DNA from: Phytoseiulus persimilis | Lineage: Eukaryota; Arthropoda; Arachnida; Mesostigmata; Phytoseiidae | DNA: 64,000 nt | Assembly: GCA_037576195.1 (NCBI GenBank) | Contig: CM075102.1 | Span: forward strand, 33,228,745-33,292,744 | Direction: 5' to 3' | Part shown: in pieces, positions 49,320 through 62,700 of the stretch | Layout: the number at the start of each line of letters is the position of its first letter | How positions within the stretch are numbered: the first letter of the stretch is position 1 | The notes under the pieces: model-generated | Seen by the model: only the letters and a program-made list of their open reading frames with translations | Databases searched by the model: none | What the model was told of the DNA's origin: nothing | Program-made: the position numbers and the translations under genes

Positions 49320-52300
49320 GTGAGTTGCTGAAATCATCGGGAAGGGGGCAAACAGAGCCTGGCGGCGGTCGAGTGTCCAGTCGGCAGTTTTACGACTAAT
49401 GAGCCGCTGGGATATCGCTCCCGGGACAGGGTATATTTAGCTTCGGAAGCCGCGGAGGTTAAGGACCTTTCGCGGACAAGTTGCTGAGTTCTTCGAAAGT
49501 CGCCCATGCTCTCGATCTTCGGCTCTCGTTTCCACGATTGTTCTCAGGACGTGAGTGAGAGCATGGACGGGCGTTCCATTAAGGCTCGGCGCACGAAGCA
49601 GCGAATCTTTCATTCTTACTTTCCTCCACGACCGCAGAAAAACAGCACTGTTCTGCCTAGATCAAGTAGGTCCCCTAGAAACGAATGCAAACTGCGGAGA
49701 GACCGCTTCGAAGAGACGGATCAGGGATCGAAAGCGCTCGAAAGGAAAACAGATTTCTCGAGAATTAGGACGGTGGTGACTGTACACGTGGCAAGCAAGC
49801 AATCGTGAGTGAGCGAGCGAATGAGTCAAAGCGTCGGCCGACACGCCGATGATTCGGGTTGCCCACATCTCGAGCGGGCTCTAGTATGAGGCTGGCAGGG
49901 TCTCACCCCGAGGCGAGCGCTCTCCGGTCGTCGTTGTCGACTCTACTCGCATCTTCTCCGCGGCCACTCTAGCGCAGTCTGCGAACGGGTGCTGCTCAAC
50001 CCTACATGCCCTTGTCTCTTTACTCTTTTCCGCCGTGAGGGCTTTCGCTGGGGGCGAAACGCGTTTTCTCGGCCCCCACACAGCTGTTCTCTGCTCTGTG
50101 TGATCTTTCGAACGGCCCTGCCGCCTCTCCAGCCGCCTCTAGAGTCAGCGATGTTCACGTGCAAAGTGCAGTTCATCGATGACATAGACCCTTTCGGGAC
50201 GACCAGTGGGGCTCCACAGCCGCCGCTGTCGATGGCGCCCGTGTTCTCCTTCAATGCCACTATCCCTCTGAATACTCAATTGACGGCGCTTCATAGATTT
50301 CTCAGAGCTCCACACAAGGTATGAGCTGTGCGTTGGTGCACCAGGGGTCTTTTATTGACAGGAAGTCCCGCGAGACATACCACGGACACGAACGACCGAC
50401 CTATGGTAGTCGTCCCAGCTCCGTGTTTCCACCACAATCTTGAATTGCAGGTGGATGACTCCGCTCTGCAAGTGTACCGTCCCTCAGAAGAAGGCGGAGT
50501 GTATCTGGACCTGGACTCATCCATCGAACAACAACCGGACGAGTTCGTGGCGTTTGAAAAGTATGTTGCCGTTAACGAACACCGATTCGAGCGTTCCATT
50601 GGTCGTCGTGTCCGGACGGACCTGACTTGGTTCCTCCCATGAAAAGTGAAACGGCATCCGAATAACCACCGCTCCATCATTTTTATTCAATCTAGGGAGA
50701 ATGCCTCGGTCGTCCTCCGGAGTCAGCTTTCTGTACGGGTTCATGCGATAATCGGTGAGTCCACGCCTCTGCAAACTGCGAAAGCTTTCAGAGCTTCGAA
50801 AATGCGAGGAAACTTCTCGAACCGATACGTCGGCCAAAATGAGTAACACGACCAGCCTCGCAGACTCGAAAACGAGCAGAGGAAAACTTCGCGGAAATGC
50901 GTCGAATCGTCAACACCTTCTTTGACACAATGACACAGATACTGAATCGCACGGAAACAAAGGGTGGGCGCCGAGAAACAAGGTCATCTTTATTTTTCTC
51001 CTCGAAGAACTTCGAGGCTTCGTGACGTACATGAGACCGCTAAATGAGGCGCTGAGGGAAACATAAGAAAGGCTCTATAAATACCCAGCATCAAAATAGC
51101 TCGACTTTACGAGCCTGACTGACCTCATCCACGGCGGCGGCTGACGTCAGTGACTATTATCGCTGGCATTTCCTCTTGATTGCCAACAAAGCTCATCGAA
51201 CGCGGCCGAAGAGTCGTGAGCCCTCGAACACGACCCCTGCTGACCTCGACTCGATTTAAATCGATTCCAGACAAACTCGTCAATTCCACCGGAACGGAAC
51301 TCCGACGAGCCCTCTTCGCTCTGAAGCAAGTGTTCCAGGATGACAAAGACCTCGTTCAGGCTTTCGTGGAGAACCGCGGCCTCGATGTTCTCATCAAGAT
51401 CGGACAAAGCTGCGACCACAACTATCAGAACTATATTTTGAGAGGTACCGATTCCTTGCGATTCGTATGATTTTTTGCGGTCGCAATCATCGATCGGAGA
51501 ACGCCGCTCCGTGAAGGATTCCGTCACAGCCGGCATTCTGTCGGAAAAGTTCTGTAATGACGACTGAGCTCGACTTTCACGCTCCACTGCACGCTGCTGT
51601 CACAGTTCCCCTTGAATTTCTAGCTCTCGGTCAAGTGATGCTTTACATCGATGGAATGCACGGCGTCATCCAGCACAACCTCACCATCCAATGGCTCTAC
51701 CAGCTGACTCAATCCAACGTGAGTCGATGGGTGTCGCGGATCCGTGGGGCTCCCACACCGCCCGGCCCTGTAGCGTGACGGGACCGTCTTGATCCGTCAC
51801 GTTTCCCGGTGCCCAACATCAGCGGGCTCTTTCCCCATCAGTCCTGTGAAACGTTGTCTACTTTGTGGATTTCACAAGTCGACAGCTTATCTGCGTTCCG
51901 AAGATTCAGTCGTGATTTCCTTGAAAGAATTCGGGGTCACCGCTTTGGTCCCTTTTGTCGTAGAGTATCGGTTCAGTGCGGACGCAAACGGTAGCTCACT
52001 CGCGAATCGTGTTCTTTCTCCAGTACCGTCTAGTTGTCAAGGCCGCTCTGAAGCTTCTGTTGGTGTTCCTTGAATACTCGGACTCGAACTGCTATGAATT
52101 TCTCCGATCCATGTTCCGACTGCAACAAACCCACGGGATCAGACCGTGGTCGAGCGTGATGAAAATCCTCTCGCAGAGGGACAACGCCGACATGGAACTG
52201 CTCATCTATTCGATGTCGCTCATAAACAAGGTGAGAAACAGCAGCTCGTGAGCGGATGGGGTCAGGATGCGCCTCAGAATTCACAGAAAGCTGCGCACGC

Positions 52301-55300
52301 AGTCTTGCGGGGAGGGGGAGCCGAAGTAAGCGGTGCCGTAACACCGTTTGTTATTGGCAGCGGCAGAAGTCGAGCAGAAAATACAGCATGTGGGCTCCGC
52401 GGGAAATTGTGCTCGGAAGTCGTTCCATCGAATGCGTCCGCTACGGTGAATAGGCAAGCAGCCTTCAAGCTCTCTCGCCACCGCTGCGGCCCCACTTGCG
52501 GCCTGTTGACTGAAGCAGTGATGACGAATTTCCGAAGCAAGTGAGAAAGCAAGCGGACTGGCTCTCCTATAATCGCTTATAGGAGATAGCAGCAGTATGC
52601 TCGATGAGTACTCGGTGTGGAGAGCGGCCTGGGCGGATTCTCGCTCAGATGTTGATCCTGTGACCCGCTTCCTACTCAGCCACGGCTATCCATCTATGCC
52701 ATTTAATGGCTCTGTTGAGGTGTTCATGAGTCATAATTCCTCATTCATCGATGTCATAAGTGCCTCGTCCATACCCGATTGTACGCGGCCATGCTAGCAC
52801 GCACGCCGCTCATGGACAGTGTTGTCGATGCTTCGTTTGTGATCTCTTCGAATGTTGGTTCTAAAAGCGACTCTTGTTGTCAGACCCTGGAGGGCGTTCC
52901 CGATCAGGACAGCTATTACGACATTGTCGACTCGCTCGAAGATATGGGGATGGAGCGTATTGTCCAGTTCTACATGTCCAAACAAGGTGTCGAGAACGAC
53001 CTTTTGCAACAGCTCCAGATCTACGAGAACGTCCTCCGGCTGGAGGACGGTGACGCTCCTCCGAACGTAAAAGTTCCTGCTTGCGTCAGGTAGGTGGATC
53101 GAGTTGCCCCGGGTGACCATGATGTGAGCCAGATGGAAACACGCGCACTCGCTTTTTCGCGAACACATAGGAATTTCCCATTCCGACCGAAACGTGCGAG
53201 TTCGGAATCTAAACTGAATAATCCTCCGCCAAAACGAGTTCGCTGCTGTCCCCACGGGAGATTTTTCGTCCGTTGGGTCGAAATCCACGGTGAAGGAATT
53301 CATCCACCGCGAGATCGGATTTCAAACCCATCTTCTCTTAATAGGAACCGCAAGCAGAATCCTGCGAGAAAGAGTCGACGCCACAGCCTCAATGATGGAC
53401 CACCTGCGAAGATCAAGCCATCGCCGCTGCTCCAAAACCTCATCCGTTCGGTGGAAGATTCCTCGTTCAATGAAAGTGACCTGACACCCGCGATGAGACG
53501 CTGGAAAGACGACCATATGACTCGGGACTACTTCGAGAATGAGGAGAACTCACCGATGGATGTGTGCCAGGGGCAGGCCCCGCAGCAATCAGCGAACGTG
53601 CGCCAGTTCAAAAATATTTTCGAACAAACCATCCAGGAGCAGGAGACCGAGCCACCCAGACGGCAGGAGGTTCCCAGGAGACAGCTTATCGATCTATCTC
53701 CCTTACACCAGGCTCAGGACAATATTCCCAAGATTCCTGAGCATTTGCGAGGTATCAACACTCCTCTGACCCAACATTTCAATCAGCAACCGCAGCAGCA
53801 GCAGCAGCAACAGCTCCACTCGCAGGTAGCTGAGCTTTGAAAAACCCATTTCTCCGCTTTCTCTTCCGGGGCATCGGAGGTGGTCGTATTGGAATGGCGC
53901 ACTCGGCTCGATTGAAAAATTCCCTGAAAAAAACAAGTTCACATAACTCGACCTCTGCGAAGCCCGGAATTACCTAACGAGGTGCCTGTACTTCTTTCCT
54001 CAGCTGCCGTATGCGGAGAAAGCTCCGAGCTACCCTCCCATGCGTCCACCCACTTCGTTGGACGCCCCTGTGATTCCTTCTCGACAACCTCAGCCCGAGG
54101 CTCCCATTTACGGGCAACGTGGCCCGCCTTCGATGAAGTCCAACCAATTTTCGAGCAATCTCCAGAAGTTCAACGGCATTGATCACGATAACATCCTGCA
54201 AGACATGATCTGGAAGTCCGGCAGTCCTGTGCAGTGGCAAGACTTCGTGAAAACTCTGAGGAGACCGTTATTCATCAACGAGTTCGATTTCACTGATTTG
54301 AGCGAAGACGATGATGTCGGTGTGATAACCGAGGGCTTGCCATCCATCAGCGGCTCGTTCGGTGGTGGCCCGCCCCCGCCTCCGCCCCCCATGCCGACGG
54401 GCCCGGGCGGGCCGCCACCTCCCCCACCTCCCCCCGGCCCCGGTCTCTTTGGAGTCAAGGTTCCGCCACCTCCCCCCCCACCATTCCAAGCTCCCACCCC
54501 TCCCCCGCCTCCCTTCGGATCCCCTCGAGGTGGAACTCCGTCATTCCTCCAGCAGAAGCATCACCTCGCGAACCAGCCCCCTTGGGCTGCAAACAAGTAA
54601 GCGGACGATTGGGTTTTCACGAAAGAGCTCGTGTTTCCATTTCCGAAGCTCGTTGGAGAATGAGCTTTACCCAGAATGCTCATTCTGTTTGATGGAGTCC
54701 CGCTGATCGGGTTGAGGACTGACGCTCGTTGGCTATACAGTTGGCAAGTAAGAACAGCTTCGCTTCACATCGCTGCTTTCGTTTCGCAGATGTGAGCCCA
54801 ACCAAGTGGCCACCATTCAAAAGAGCAAGAAGACTGTGAAGTTATTTTGGAAAGAAATCAAGGAGGACCCGACTCTGCTAGCGAGGATCAAGAAACAAAA
54901 CACCGTTTGGGATGAGCTGAGTCCGGTCGAGATCGACACGGTCAAGCTTGAAGAGCTCTTCGAAAATAAAGCCAAGGATCTTATGAAACAGGTGATTGTC
55001 GATACAAAAGCGAGCTTCTGTGCGCAAATGACCTTGGATCGAATCCGATGAGTCGTTTTCAAGCTTGAATCATGCGTCCGATTGCCGAGTGCTTCCGAAC
55101 AGCTCTGTGGAAGTCGAGATTCGAACAACGCGCTCCTCGGTTCATAAGTTCCCCAATAAGAGAATGTTCATTATATCCACAGAAACAAGAGGGTAAACGG
55201 AACGAAATAACAGTATTAGATGCCAAACGGTCGAACGCCATCAACATCGGCATGACGAAGTTGCCGAATCCGAGGACGATACGAACCGCTATACTCAAAA

Positions 55301-58300
55301 TGGACTCTACGATCATGAATCGTGAGGGCATCGAAAAAATTCTCACGACGATGATGCCGACGCCCGAGGAAATGAACAAAATCGCCGAAGCTCAAATGGC
55401 GAACCCCGAAGTTCCACTCGGAAACGCAGAACAGTTCCTTCTGACGCTGTCTTCGATAACGGAGCTCGAGCCACGGTTGAGGTGAGACGTAGAACCTGAG
55501 TTAGTACTCTATGATTAGAGCCTTGAGGTTTAGGTGATTCCCCGAAATTATCCCATCAATCGCCCAGGATCGATCCATTGCAATAAGGGGATAATTTCGA
55601 AAGATCACCTCAACTTCCAGGCTCTATCTATGATAGTTCCCGTCAACCGCCCGCCTGTTTGATCTGGAAAAATCGTTGCTCTTTATTCGAGCTTGGCTTA
55701 GCCGAAATTCACGCTGTAGCGATCCGCCTCACTACTACCTTCGCAGATTTTTTAGGTCCACAAATGATCGTTGTTCAAGTCGAAGAGTTTTCCATCAAGT
55801 TTTCTGGCGACGCCTCGGCGAATTCGATGAAGTACTCAATGGCGAGAACGGCGGCAAACATGATTGCTACCAAACCGTCTGACGATTCTCTCAACCGCTG
55901 TTCCAGACTGTGGGCATTCGTTTTGGACTACAACGTGCTAGAGAAAGAAGTAACCGAGCCTCTGATGGATCTCAAACAGGCGATCGTCGAGATCGAATCG
56001 AATAAGACTTTCCGATTGATCTTGTCGACCGTTTTGGCAATAGGCAACTTCCTGAACGGGGCTCCCGTCAAAGGCTTCCAGCTCGACTACCTCGCCAAGG
56101 TTTGCACCCGCCGCCCCCTCCTCTCGCCGTCCGCCGAGAGCCGACTTCGGCTGGGAAGGATATTTCATCGAATTCCGCTTCTGGAATTCACATTAATCCC
56201 TGTTTCGCAGGTTCCCGAGGTCAAGGACACTGTACACAAGCACAGCTTGCTCTACCATGTTGTCGAGTTCATCATGAGTCGACATCCGCACTCTACTGAT
56301 CTCTACTCCGAAATGGCGGAAGTTACTCGAGCGTCGAAGGTTAGTTTTCCCAGCTGCTTGCCTGTTAGACCACCCCAACCCCCCACCGCTATCTGTGAAC
56401 TCAACGACAGCAAATATTCCGTAAGGGGAGCGGTTGGAGCATATGATTACCGGAAGTCGTTTCACAGGTGGACTTTGAGGAAACTTCGAAAACTTTGAAT
56501 AAAATGGAGTCCGATTGCAAAGCTTCGTGGGAGCATCTGAAGGTCGTTGCCAAACACGACGGTCAACAAAGCTACTCGTCGATTGCGACATTTCTGTCCG
56601 ACTGCGCCGAGAGAATAACTGTACTTGGAGTTATTCAGAAGCGAGTAATGAACAGGTGAGCGATGGGGACTTCCCGAATATCAGCGACCTTCGGAATTCG
56701 GCTCCGTTGGAGCTCTCGCGGTATTCTTCAGCGTTCTGTGAGGCTTTGTTGGCCGGCGATCAGGCATTTCACGGGTCTCGACAGGGGATCTGATTCGTAC
56801 GGATTGACACATGAGCCGTCACTCGACTTGAATCTATTTTCTTCCGTCCCGTACAGATTCCATAAGTTGATGGTGTACTTCGGACATCCGTTGCACACGG
56901 TCAAGGACGCCAAAGCTCACAGCATCTGTAAAATCGTTTCTGAGTTCGCTCTCGAGTACCGCACGACTCGGGAGAAAATTCGAGAACAGGCCGAAAAGAA
57001 ACGCCGCGAAGTCGATAGGAACGCCAACCGTCAACGTAAAATTTCTGAATCCGTGAGTGCGGGCATAAATTTTTCAAAAGCTCCGCCTGTCTCCACGTCA
57101 ATCTGGCCGCTGCATGTAAATGCGCTCGAGCTCTATCCCATACAAACATACTTCTCGAACGAACGTATGCTCGAACGGCGAACCACTCTCGGCGGTCAAG
57201 GTCCGATGCGACGGCCGTTATGGAAGAGATCGGTCGAGAGGAGGAAAAAGGCCTGCTGTAGGTGCAATGGCGCAAGAAATGGCCTGATGATAAATGAGGA
57301 AGCGGGAGTCGAGTGTGATTGCGTGTGTACGAGTGGGTTCCTGATGTGTTTCCTCTCTCCCCCAGAGAGCTGCAACGCCTGATCGGCCGAGCACTTTGCC
57401 CCGCCAGGGAGGTTCCGTCAAATCAGAGAGAGAGCTCCATCGACTCCTATCGAACGGATACTCGTCCGACGCGTCTGACGGCGATTACCGGAACTGGGGT
57501 TCACTGGGGAGGCGCAGCCGGGCTGGTTCCGTCAACCAGATGTCAAGACACAATTCCATCAAAGAGGGTAAGCTATTCGACACAGGTGATTTCATTCTCC
57601 GCGACGCTCCTTCTATTCCGAGCGAGCCTCGGGTTCCGGAGAAAGTCCAGACGGATCATCGAGGTCGATGATGTCTGGCCTCTGCGTCCCCGGAGGCGGT
57701 GGAGAGACTGGGTCATCCGGAATCATGGGAAGATTCAGGTCAGGAAGGTTCCGAGCAGCCACAAGGGACGGGAGGGGGGAATCAGAGTGAAATTAAGGAG
57801 GGGAGCTTGCTCGACTGATCAGATACGTGATACGGCGCAACAGAGCTCGCGAGGGATGGTTCGACTCAGTCGGTATCCGATGGCAGCAGGCGCCGGTCAG
57901 TGATGGAAGGTTTTGGCACAGCAGGCCGACAGCAAGATTTTTGCGTCAGACTGACTTCGCCCGCTCGCTGGCCTGCTTGTCTGCCACGGATCTGACTCTG
58001 ACCAGACGTTTATCAAGTCCTCAATTTCCTCTCTGACTTATTCCTCCCGATCAGTCGACTTCTGCTTCGTGATAGCCATTTTATTAATTTCCTGCCTGCT
58101 TCAAGCTCACAGCGGGGCGTTCGATCAATCCATCCAGTTGTCGAACGAGCCTTATTCCTCGGACACTGCTCCTCACTCCGCGTCAACTTGTTCGTACATT
58201 TTCCGGCACCTCCCTCTCGTTTGCGTCTTCTGGACCTGCTTCTTTTGGCAGACGCTGCTCCTTCTGAGTATCGGCTCTCCTCAGGCCTCGTTCGACTCGT

Positions 58301-59457
58301 CGCTCCGCTCCCGAGCTTAGTTTTTCCGCGCTCGTTCCGTTGCCCCTCCCCTGCCGCAAAAATTTCCTCTCCCGAAGTGATTTCTCCTGATCCACGAGAA
58401 AAGCTCACTCGCGCAACTTGGGACCTCGCGCAGGGAAGGCAGCTAAAAAACCGGCTACCAACGGCGCCAGCCGCACGGAACAGATTCGAAGCCAGATTAT
58501 AAATTAGCGATTTTCCTCTCTTCCCCGCACCCGGTCTCCATCGAAGCTCGGACGGGCAGATGCGGAGGGAGTCTGCGAACCTGCATGCCTGGCTCTCCAC
58601 AAGCGCGGCTGAAAATTACCTCGCGAATTCTACGGCCCAAGCTGCTAGGCTTGAACTCCGGCTCCGAGCGTTCTGCTCCTCGGTTCGAGGCAACTTTCAC
58701 CTCGAACCCCTTCTGCCGGATCGGGTTGCCCTTCGGAGCTCCTCGATGGTCATTTTGTCAGTCGAGAGAAGTCGGAGCAGAGCGCTACCCGACTCGAACA
58801 CTCACTGGTGGTTGCTTACAGGAGAGTACATGTCAGCTGCAGACGGGGACGAGCTTATCGAAAGCCTGGTTCGTACTGCGACAGCGCCCTCACAAAGGAG
58901 CCTGGAAAGGCAGAGGAGGATGGTGACCGGGGGCGAGAGGAGATCCCGTGAGTTTCTTTGCTCTCGACCGTCGTTTTCCTCGAAAGCGAGCTGATTCCTT
59001 CCTTCGTGCATCCTTCATCGTGGCCACATACCCCTCGCGTTCCTCGCATTTGTTTTTCTACACCCTCTCCCCCTCTTCTGCGTACCACTCCCACTCACTT
59101 GTGTGACCAGGTTCTCGCCTTGCTCTCATTCTCAGAATTATGTCTCGAGAGCTTTCGTAGAAGTTTCGGCTTCCCAGAAAGTAGTCTGGGAAGAGAGAAC
59201 GCAAGTGACCTGGGTCTCGACGTCAGCGAGACGCAGTCGGTAGCGCCACCTTCGGATTCGGCGAAATGCATGGGAAGCCCGAAAAATCGAAGTTGACGGG
59301 GACCTTGAATTTCGACGAGACGAGCGTCTTGCATGAGCGTCCCATGCACGAGTCATCGGAAGCTGGTAATTGACTCATCAAATTTGCAGTTCGACGGGCC
59401 CTGCAGAACGAGCTAGGCCGCGACGAGAGGAATCGCTACTCCTACATGTCATCCTGA
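43722..59457 (+). CDS. Fhos: FHOD/Fhos-type formin, long and short forms
   Basis: Diaphanous-related formin that nucleates and elongates actin filaments; FHOD members act in stress fibres and muscle thin filaments. Core exons: 50151-50318 (or from 50133), 50451-50560, 50696-50754, 51271-51444, 51624-51718, 52024-52230, 52884-53089, 53345-53825, 54004-54596, 54790-54991, 55183-55481, 55907-56099, 56211-56339, 56468-56655, 56857-57052, 57366-57567, 58822-58947 and 59390-59457. All phases match. From ATG 50151 the product is 1,231 aa, in the usual FHOD range: GBD/FH3 residues 1-340, a short polyQ near 490, FH1 near 620-680, FH2 about 700-1090, and an inhibitory DAD about 1178-1215. A longer form of about 2,801 aa arises if exons 43722-43748 and 44655-49319 are spliced in phase 0 to an acceptor at 50131-50132, adding PPLESA before Met. 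Long N-terminal isoforms exist in insect Fhos genes. The joining of the two halves is inferred, the core gene is certain, and cassette exons in the 57568-58821 intron could have been missed. Confidence 0.93.
50151..53089 (+). other. Fhos: Formin GBD/FH3 regulatory region (seven exons)
   Basis: Codes residues 1-340 of the short form. The start CKVQFIDDIDPF and the block LTALHRFLRAPHK match the ubiquitin-fold GTPase-binding start of FHOD proteins. RRALFALKQVFQDDKDLV, NYQNYILRALGQVMLYIDG and VKAALKLLLVFLEYSDSN match the armadillo-like FH3 repeats. In the family this half binds Rac-type GTPases and, at rest, the C-terminal DAD, holding the protein closed. Introns are 80-790 bp with GT-AG ends. 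Confidence 0.9.
54369..54531 (+). other. Fhos: Formin FH1 proline tracts
   Basis: Three to four runs of 5-8 prolines (GPPPPPPPM, GGPPPPPPPPG, VPPPPPPPF, TPPPPPF) follow the acidic FTDLSEDDDVGV motif that precedes FH1 in FHOD proteins. They bind profilin-actin and SH3/WW domains in formins. This FH1 is short, as is usual for FHOD. The codons make a C-rich + strand tract prone to slippage. Confidence 0.9.
54790..57052 (+). other. Fhos: Formin FH2 actin-assembly domain (six exons)
   Basis: Codes residues about 698-1100. In order: KKTVKLFWKEI and WDELSPVEID (lasso/linker start), LDAKRSNAINIG (knob region with the conserved basic and Ile residues), PEVPLGNAEQFLLTL, LSTVLAIGNFLNG, VPEVKDTVHKHSLLYHV, and RFHKLMVYFGHP with ISEFALEYRTTREK-like sequence (here VSEFALEYRTTREK) in the post helix. 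All core FH2 motifs are present without frameshift, so the dimeric filament-capping domain should be functional. Confidence 0.93.
55517..55625 (+). repeat. Inverted repeat / hairpin inside a formin intron
   Basis: Two 38-bp arms, 55517-55554 and 55588-55625, are reverse complements with a few mismatches and G-U pairs around a 33-base spacer. The left arm starts AGAGCC and ends GAAATTATCCC; the right arm starts GGGATAATTTC and ends GGCTCT. The element lies in the 425-bp intron 55482-55906, on the gene's sense strand. It could be a small foldback/MITE remnant or a transcribed RNA hairpin. No target-site duplication is obvious. Confidence 0.6.
58822..59457 (+). other. Fhos: Formin DAD autoinhibitory tail (two exons)
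   Basis: Exon 58822-58947 codes GDELIESLVRTATAPSQRS, the hydrophobic DAD core, then basic residues. Exon 59390-59457 completes LRRALQNELGRDE and ends YSYMSS-stop. In FHOD proteins DAD binds the FH3 side, and phosphorylation of Ser/Thr beside the basic patch by Rho kinase opens the molecule; candidate residues here are in the RRSLRRAL block. The split codon (C|TT) joins the two exons in phase. Confidence 0.85.
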
Positions 59458-59763
59458 GGAGGCGAGACCAGGTCCGGTGCCAGATATCAGCTTCTCTCCG
59501 ATAAGCTTTCGCAACACATAAAAAGGCAATCTAGTCAGCGGGAACAGGAGCCAAAGCTGGGAAAATCTTTGTCTTCGCTTCGACCTCATGTACATTTCTG
59601 TCGTCGAGAAACTTTTCTTTTAGAACCTTTTCTTCAATAGTCCAAGTCAGGAGACGAGCGTTTACAGCTCCCCGCAGAACTCCGAGGATCTGTTATCGCT
59701 CTGAAGATTGAGTTATTCACGAAGGACGCATCGTCTATCGAGTAAACCCGGTTCTTCCATATG

Positions 59764-59769
59764 AATAAA
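59764..59769 (+). promoter_or_regulatory. Candidate polyadenylation signal of the formin gene
   Basis: AATAAA 307 bp after the formin stop codon is the first clear signal downstream, giving a short 3' untranslated region. Confidence 0.45.
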
Positions 59770-62700
59770 ATCCGTTGGAAGGTCTCTGAGTTTCGAAATC
59801 GAAAATATAAGAAATATCATTTGAGATATATGGAAATCGTTGGACGAATGATTCGTGCGCTTCGATCAGATAAAGCTACGGACGTCGGGAGGAGTGAATA
59901 TAGGCATTGCAGGGGATTTTTCCAATCACCTCTGAACAATTGAATGACCGGGAAGCTGAACCTTGCTTCACCTCCCCGCTCATCGCTTGGCAAAAATATC
60001 TGCCAGGCCAAGCAACATCCGCTTGATCTAGCAAGCATGGGTGGGGCCGAGTCCCGACCAGGTTCTGCGCGGACCCGCACAGCTCCTCCTCATTTTGTGA
60101 CCAAGTAGACTCCTCCGGCGGATAATAACATTCAAGCTTTCGAAAGCACATGATGTGCTCAACACGAACCACTAGAAGAGGTTTCCACGAGATAAACGGT
60201 CATGCGGTCAGGAGTCGAGTGAATCGTCAAAAAGTGCGCGCACCGAACGAGGACCCTACTTTATTGGGGAGCGAGCAGGCGCAGGAAGAGACTCGGATCC
60301 TGGCTCCACGATTCCATTGTCGTGCCCGCTGAAAGCTGAGCCAGCGCTCATTTTGCCTCCGACTCTACTGGAGGGCTCGTTTCATTCGGTAGTTCAGGAG
60401 CGATGATTTCCTGCCATGTTTCTCCATGAGAAAAATCAGGTGGCTCCCCGCGATGTTTGGCTCGTTCGGGCCACCGGCTTACGGCATCTTGGCTTGAGAG
60501 CCAATGGAGTTTCTCTTATCATCAGCCTGGTCGACCTCGTCGAGCGATCACGACCCTCTACATGCGGACTTGTTTCAGGAGACATAACTGAAAGAGGATT
60601 TCGTGGTTGGTCTGGCCGTGTTTCAGAATTAAGAGGAGTGCGTTAAACGAGCTTATCTCTGCGAGCTCCGGCGCGTTCCCTTTTTCCCCCTCTCCCTTTC
60701 CTCCTCTCTGAGGAGTTCGCTGTCAAGACGCCTTTGCATCCCCTTTCCTCGTGGCTGGGTCGGCCGCCGCTGTCCACGGCTGCGTGCCTATCGGCTGATA
60801 TACCTACGAGCGGTGCTGTTTTTCCCCATAATATGTTGGCGGAAGCATTACTAGAGGGCGCCACGGCAACTTCATTTATGGCCCGTCTTGACTGCCTTCC
60901 TAAAAGTTCGCAGGCTCGGCTGACAACGGAATGAATTTGCTTGAACTGGAGATACAGCCGGGACCACCCCGGACGAGCCGGTCGGCGGGGACGAGAGCGC
61001 GGGTGGGAGCCGGTGGGCGAGGTTCCAGGAGCATCGGTGCCGTTCCGGGGTGGGGGAAAGGAGAACAGGAGGAGAATAGGTGGGGAGAGGGGCAGAGCGA
61101 GGGTGGAACAACGGGGGAAACAGACACGCTTGAGAGACTGTCCTTAGGAGCATTCTGACATTCACACACAAACACACTCCACCGCCCATACAAACGAGTG
61201 AAGGAGAGCTCTGCTGTTGAACGAAGCGAACCAATTCAGTCACAAGTCCGGGCAAGGCACGCTCACTCCCGCGAGGATCTGTGCCCAAAATTTGAGTTCC
61301 GGCGAACGCGAGAGAAGGTTCCGACAATAAATGAATCACTTGAGCGAAACAGCACACGGCTTGGGTAGCTCGAGTCGATTTGGAGAATCATCTCCTTGGC
61401 CTCGTTCACTTCGAACAAGCCGACCGAGAGAAGAATCAGAATCAGCGCTGGTATTTTGGCTTGCCGTCTCCATTCCAACCATTCCAGAGAAACTCAGGCT
61501 CTTGATGCACGAGGGAAGTGGGACAGATGGTCAGGGAGACGGGACATGGGGAGAGAGTAGGATTCCTTCTAGCGGAGATTGTTTTGGGCAGAGTATTGGG
61601 TAAAATGAGGGGGCGAAATTGATTCAGGGAATGGGAAAAGTAAATGGCGAACCGGGGGCGGAGAGGATCGAGATGGAGAACTCGGTTCGAGGGGGCAGTT
61701 GTCGCGTGAGGGCACGCGAAAAAAAAGCCCGGGGCTTGGGGAAACAACTGGGCAAGGCGGTGAGGCCGAAAAAGACGGAGCTATGCGTTGTACGCCAAGA
61801 GGAAGTGGATAGCCTTCCGGACAATAAATTGAGCCCTGAGGCTCATCCTGCTGTACATCCAACGAGGCGCAGAAGAGAAAAAGCTTCGGAAAGAAGAGGA
61901 AAAAAGGCAGGGGGGGGTGCTCGCCTGCCTGCTTGTGGCTGCGAGGGGAGAAGGAAAAAGAGGGAACTACGGAGGCGAGGCCAGCCGAGATAAACGAAGC
62001 AGCAGGTCTCTTGGGCAGCAAGCGAAGCCAGCGTCGCCGCCGTCGCCGCAGCAGAAGAAGAACGAAAGGGGGGAACGAGATGTGAACGAGGAGTTGGCCA
62101 CAAAGAAAGAGGGTTCCCACCGACCAGCCTACAATTCGCCGCCGCGTCCCTCCGAGCAGCCGGCCAGCCAGCAAGTCAGCTGGGCTTTGAATTTGAATGC
62201 AAGGAACGGACCGAGGGACACCGAGGGCGCAAGTAGGATCTCTCATTCCTTGAGCGGAGAGTTAATTGGACGGATGGATGGATGCATGGATGGACGGACG
62301 GACGGTTGGCAGCTTACTCATCCACCGGCGAGCTCCCCTCTGACGGCAGCGGACTCTTGCGTAGTTCTGCGTTGTTCGAAACCTATGAATGTCATGAGCC
62401 GAACTAGCGCCGCTAAAGAAGTAGATTGTCATCACCGATCAATCTTCGATGATAGTATCGAAAATACTCGGACCAACACTTGACCGAATCGAGGCGACCG
62501 TCATGTAGTTGTTCTCGTTATCTCAAACGGCCAGCAGGAATCGACCCCTGTTGTTAAGAGAAAGGATTGTTTCGCCCGCCGTTGTTGACCCCGTAGTCGA
62601 GGCAGAGGAGCGTTTAATATATTCGCATCACGATATCCATCCCCGCTCGCAACCCACCGCCGCCATCAGCGCTGCTGGCCCCCACGCCACTCTCTCCGAT

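Noticed and set aside
44682-49337. Several minus-strand open frames opposite the large formin exon
   Set aside because: They are shadows of a GC-rich coding exon and encode nothing recognisable.
55659-55906. Leftward extension of the formin exon at 55907
   Set aside because: Known FHOD proteins run straight from the RLR of the preceding exon into LWAF. Joining 55481 to 55907 restores this, and the extension has no family match.
61569-62246. Minus-strand open frame of 225 codons
   Set aside because: Low-complexity Arg/Leu/Pro/Ser peptide in a strand-skewed region; no domain and no splice context.
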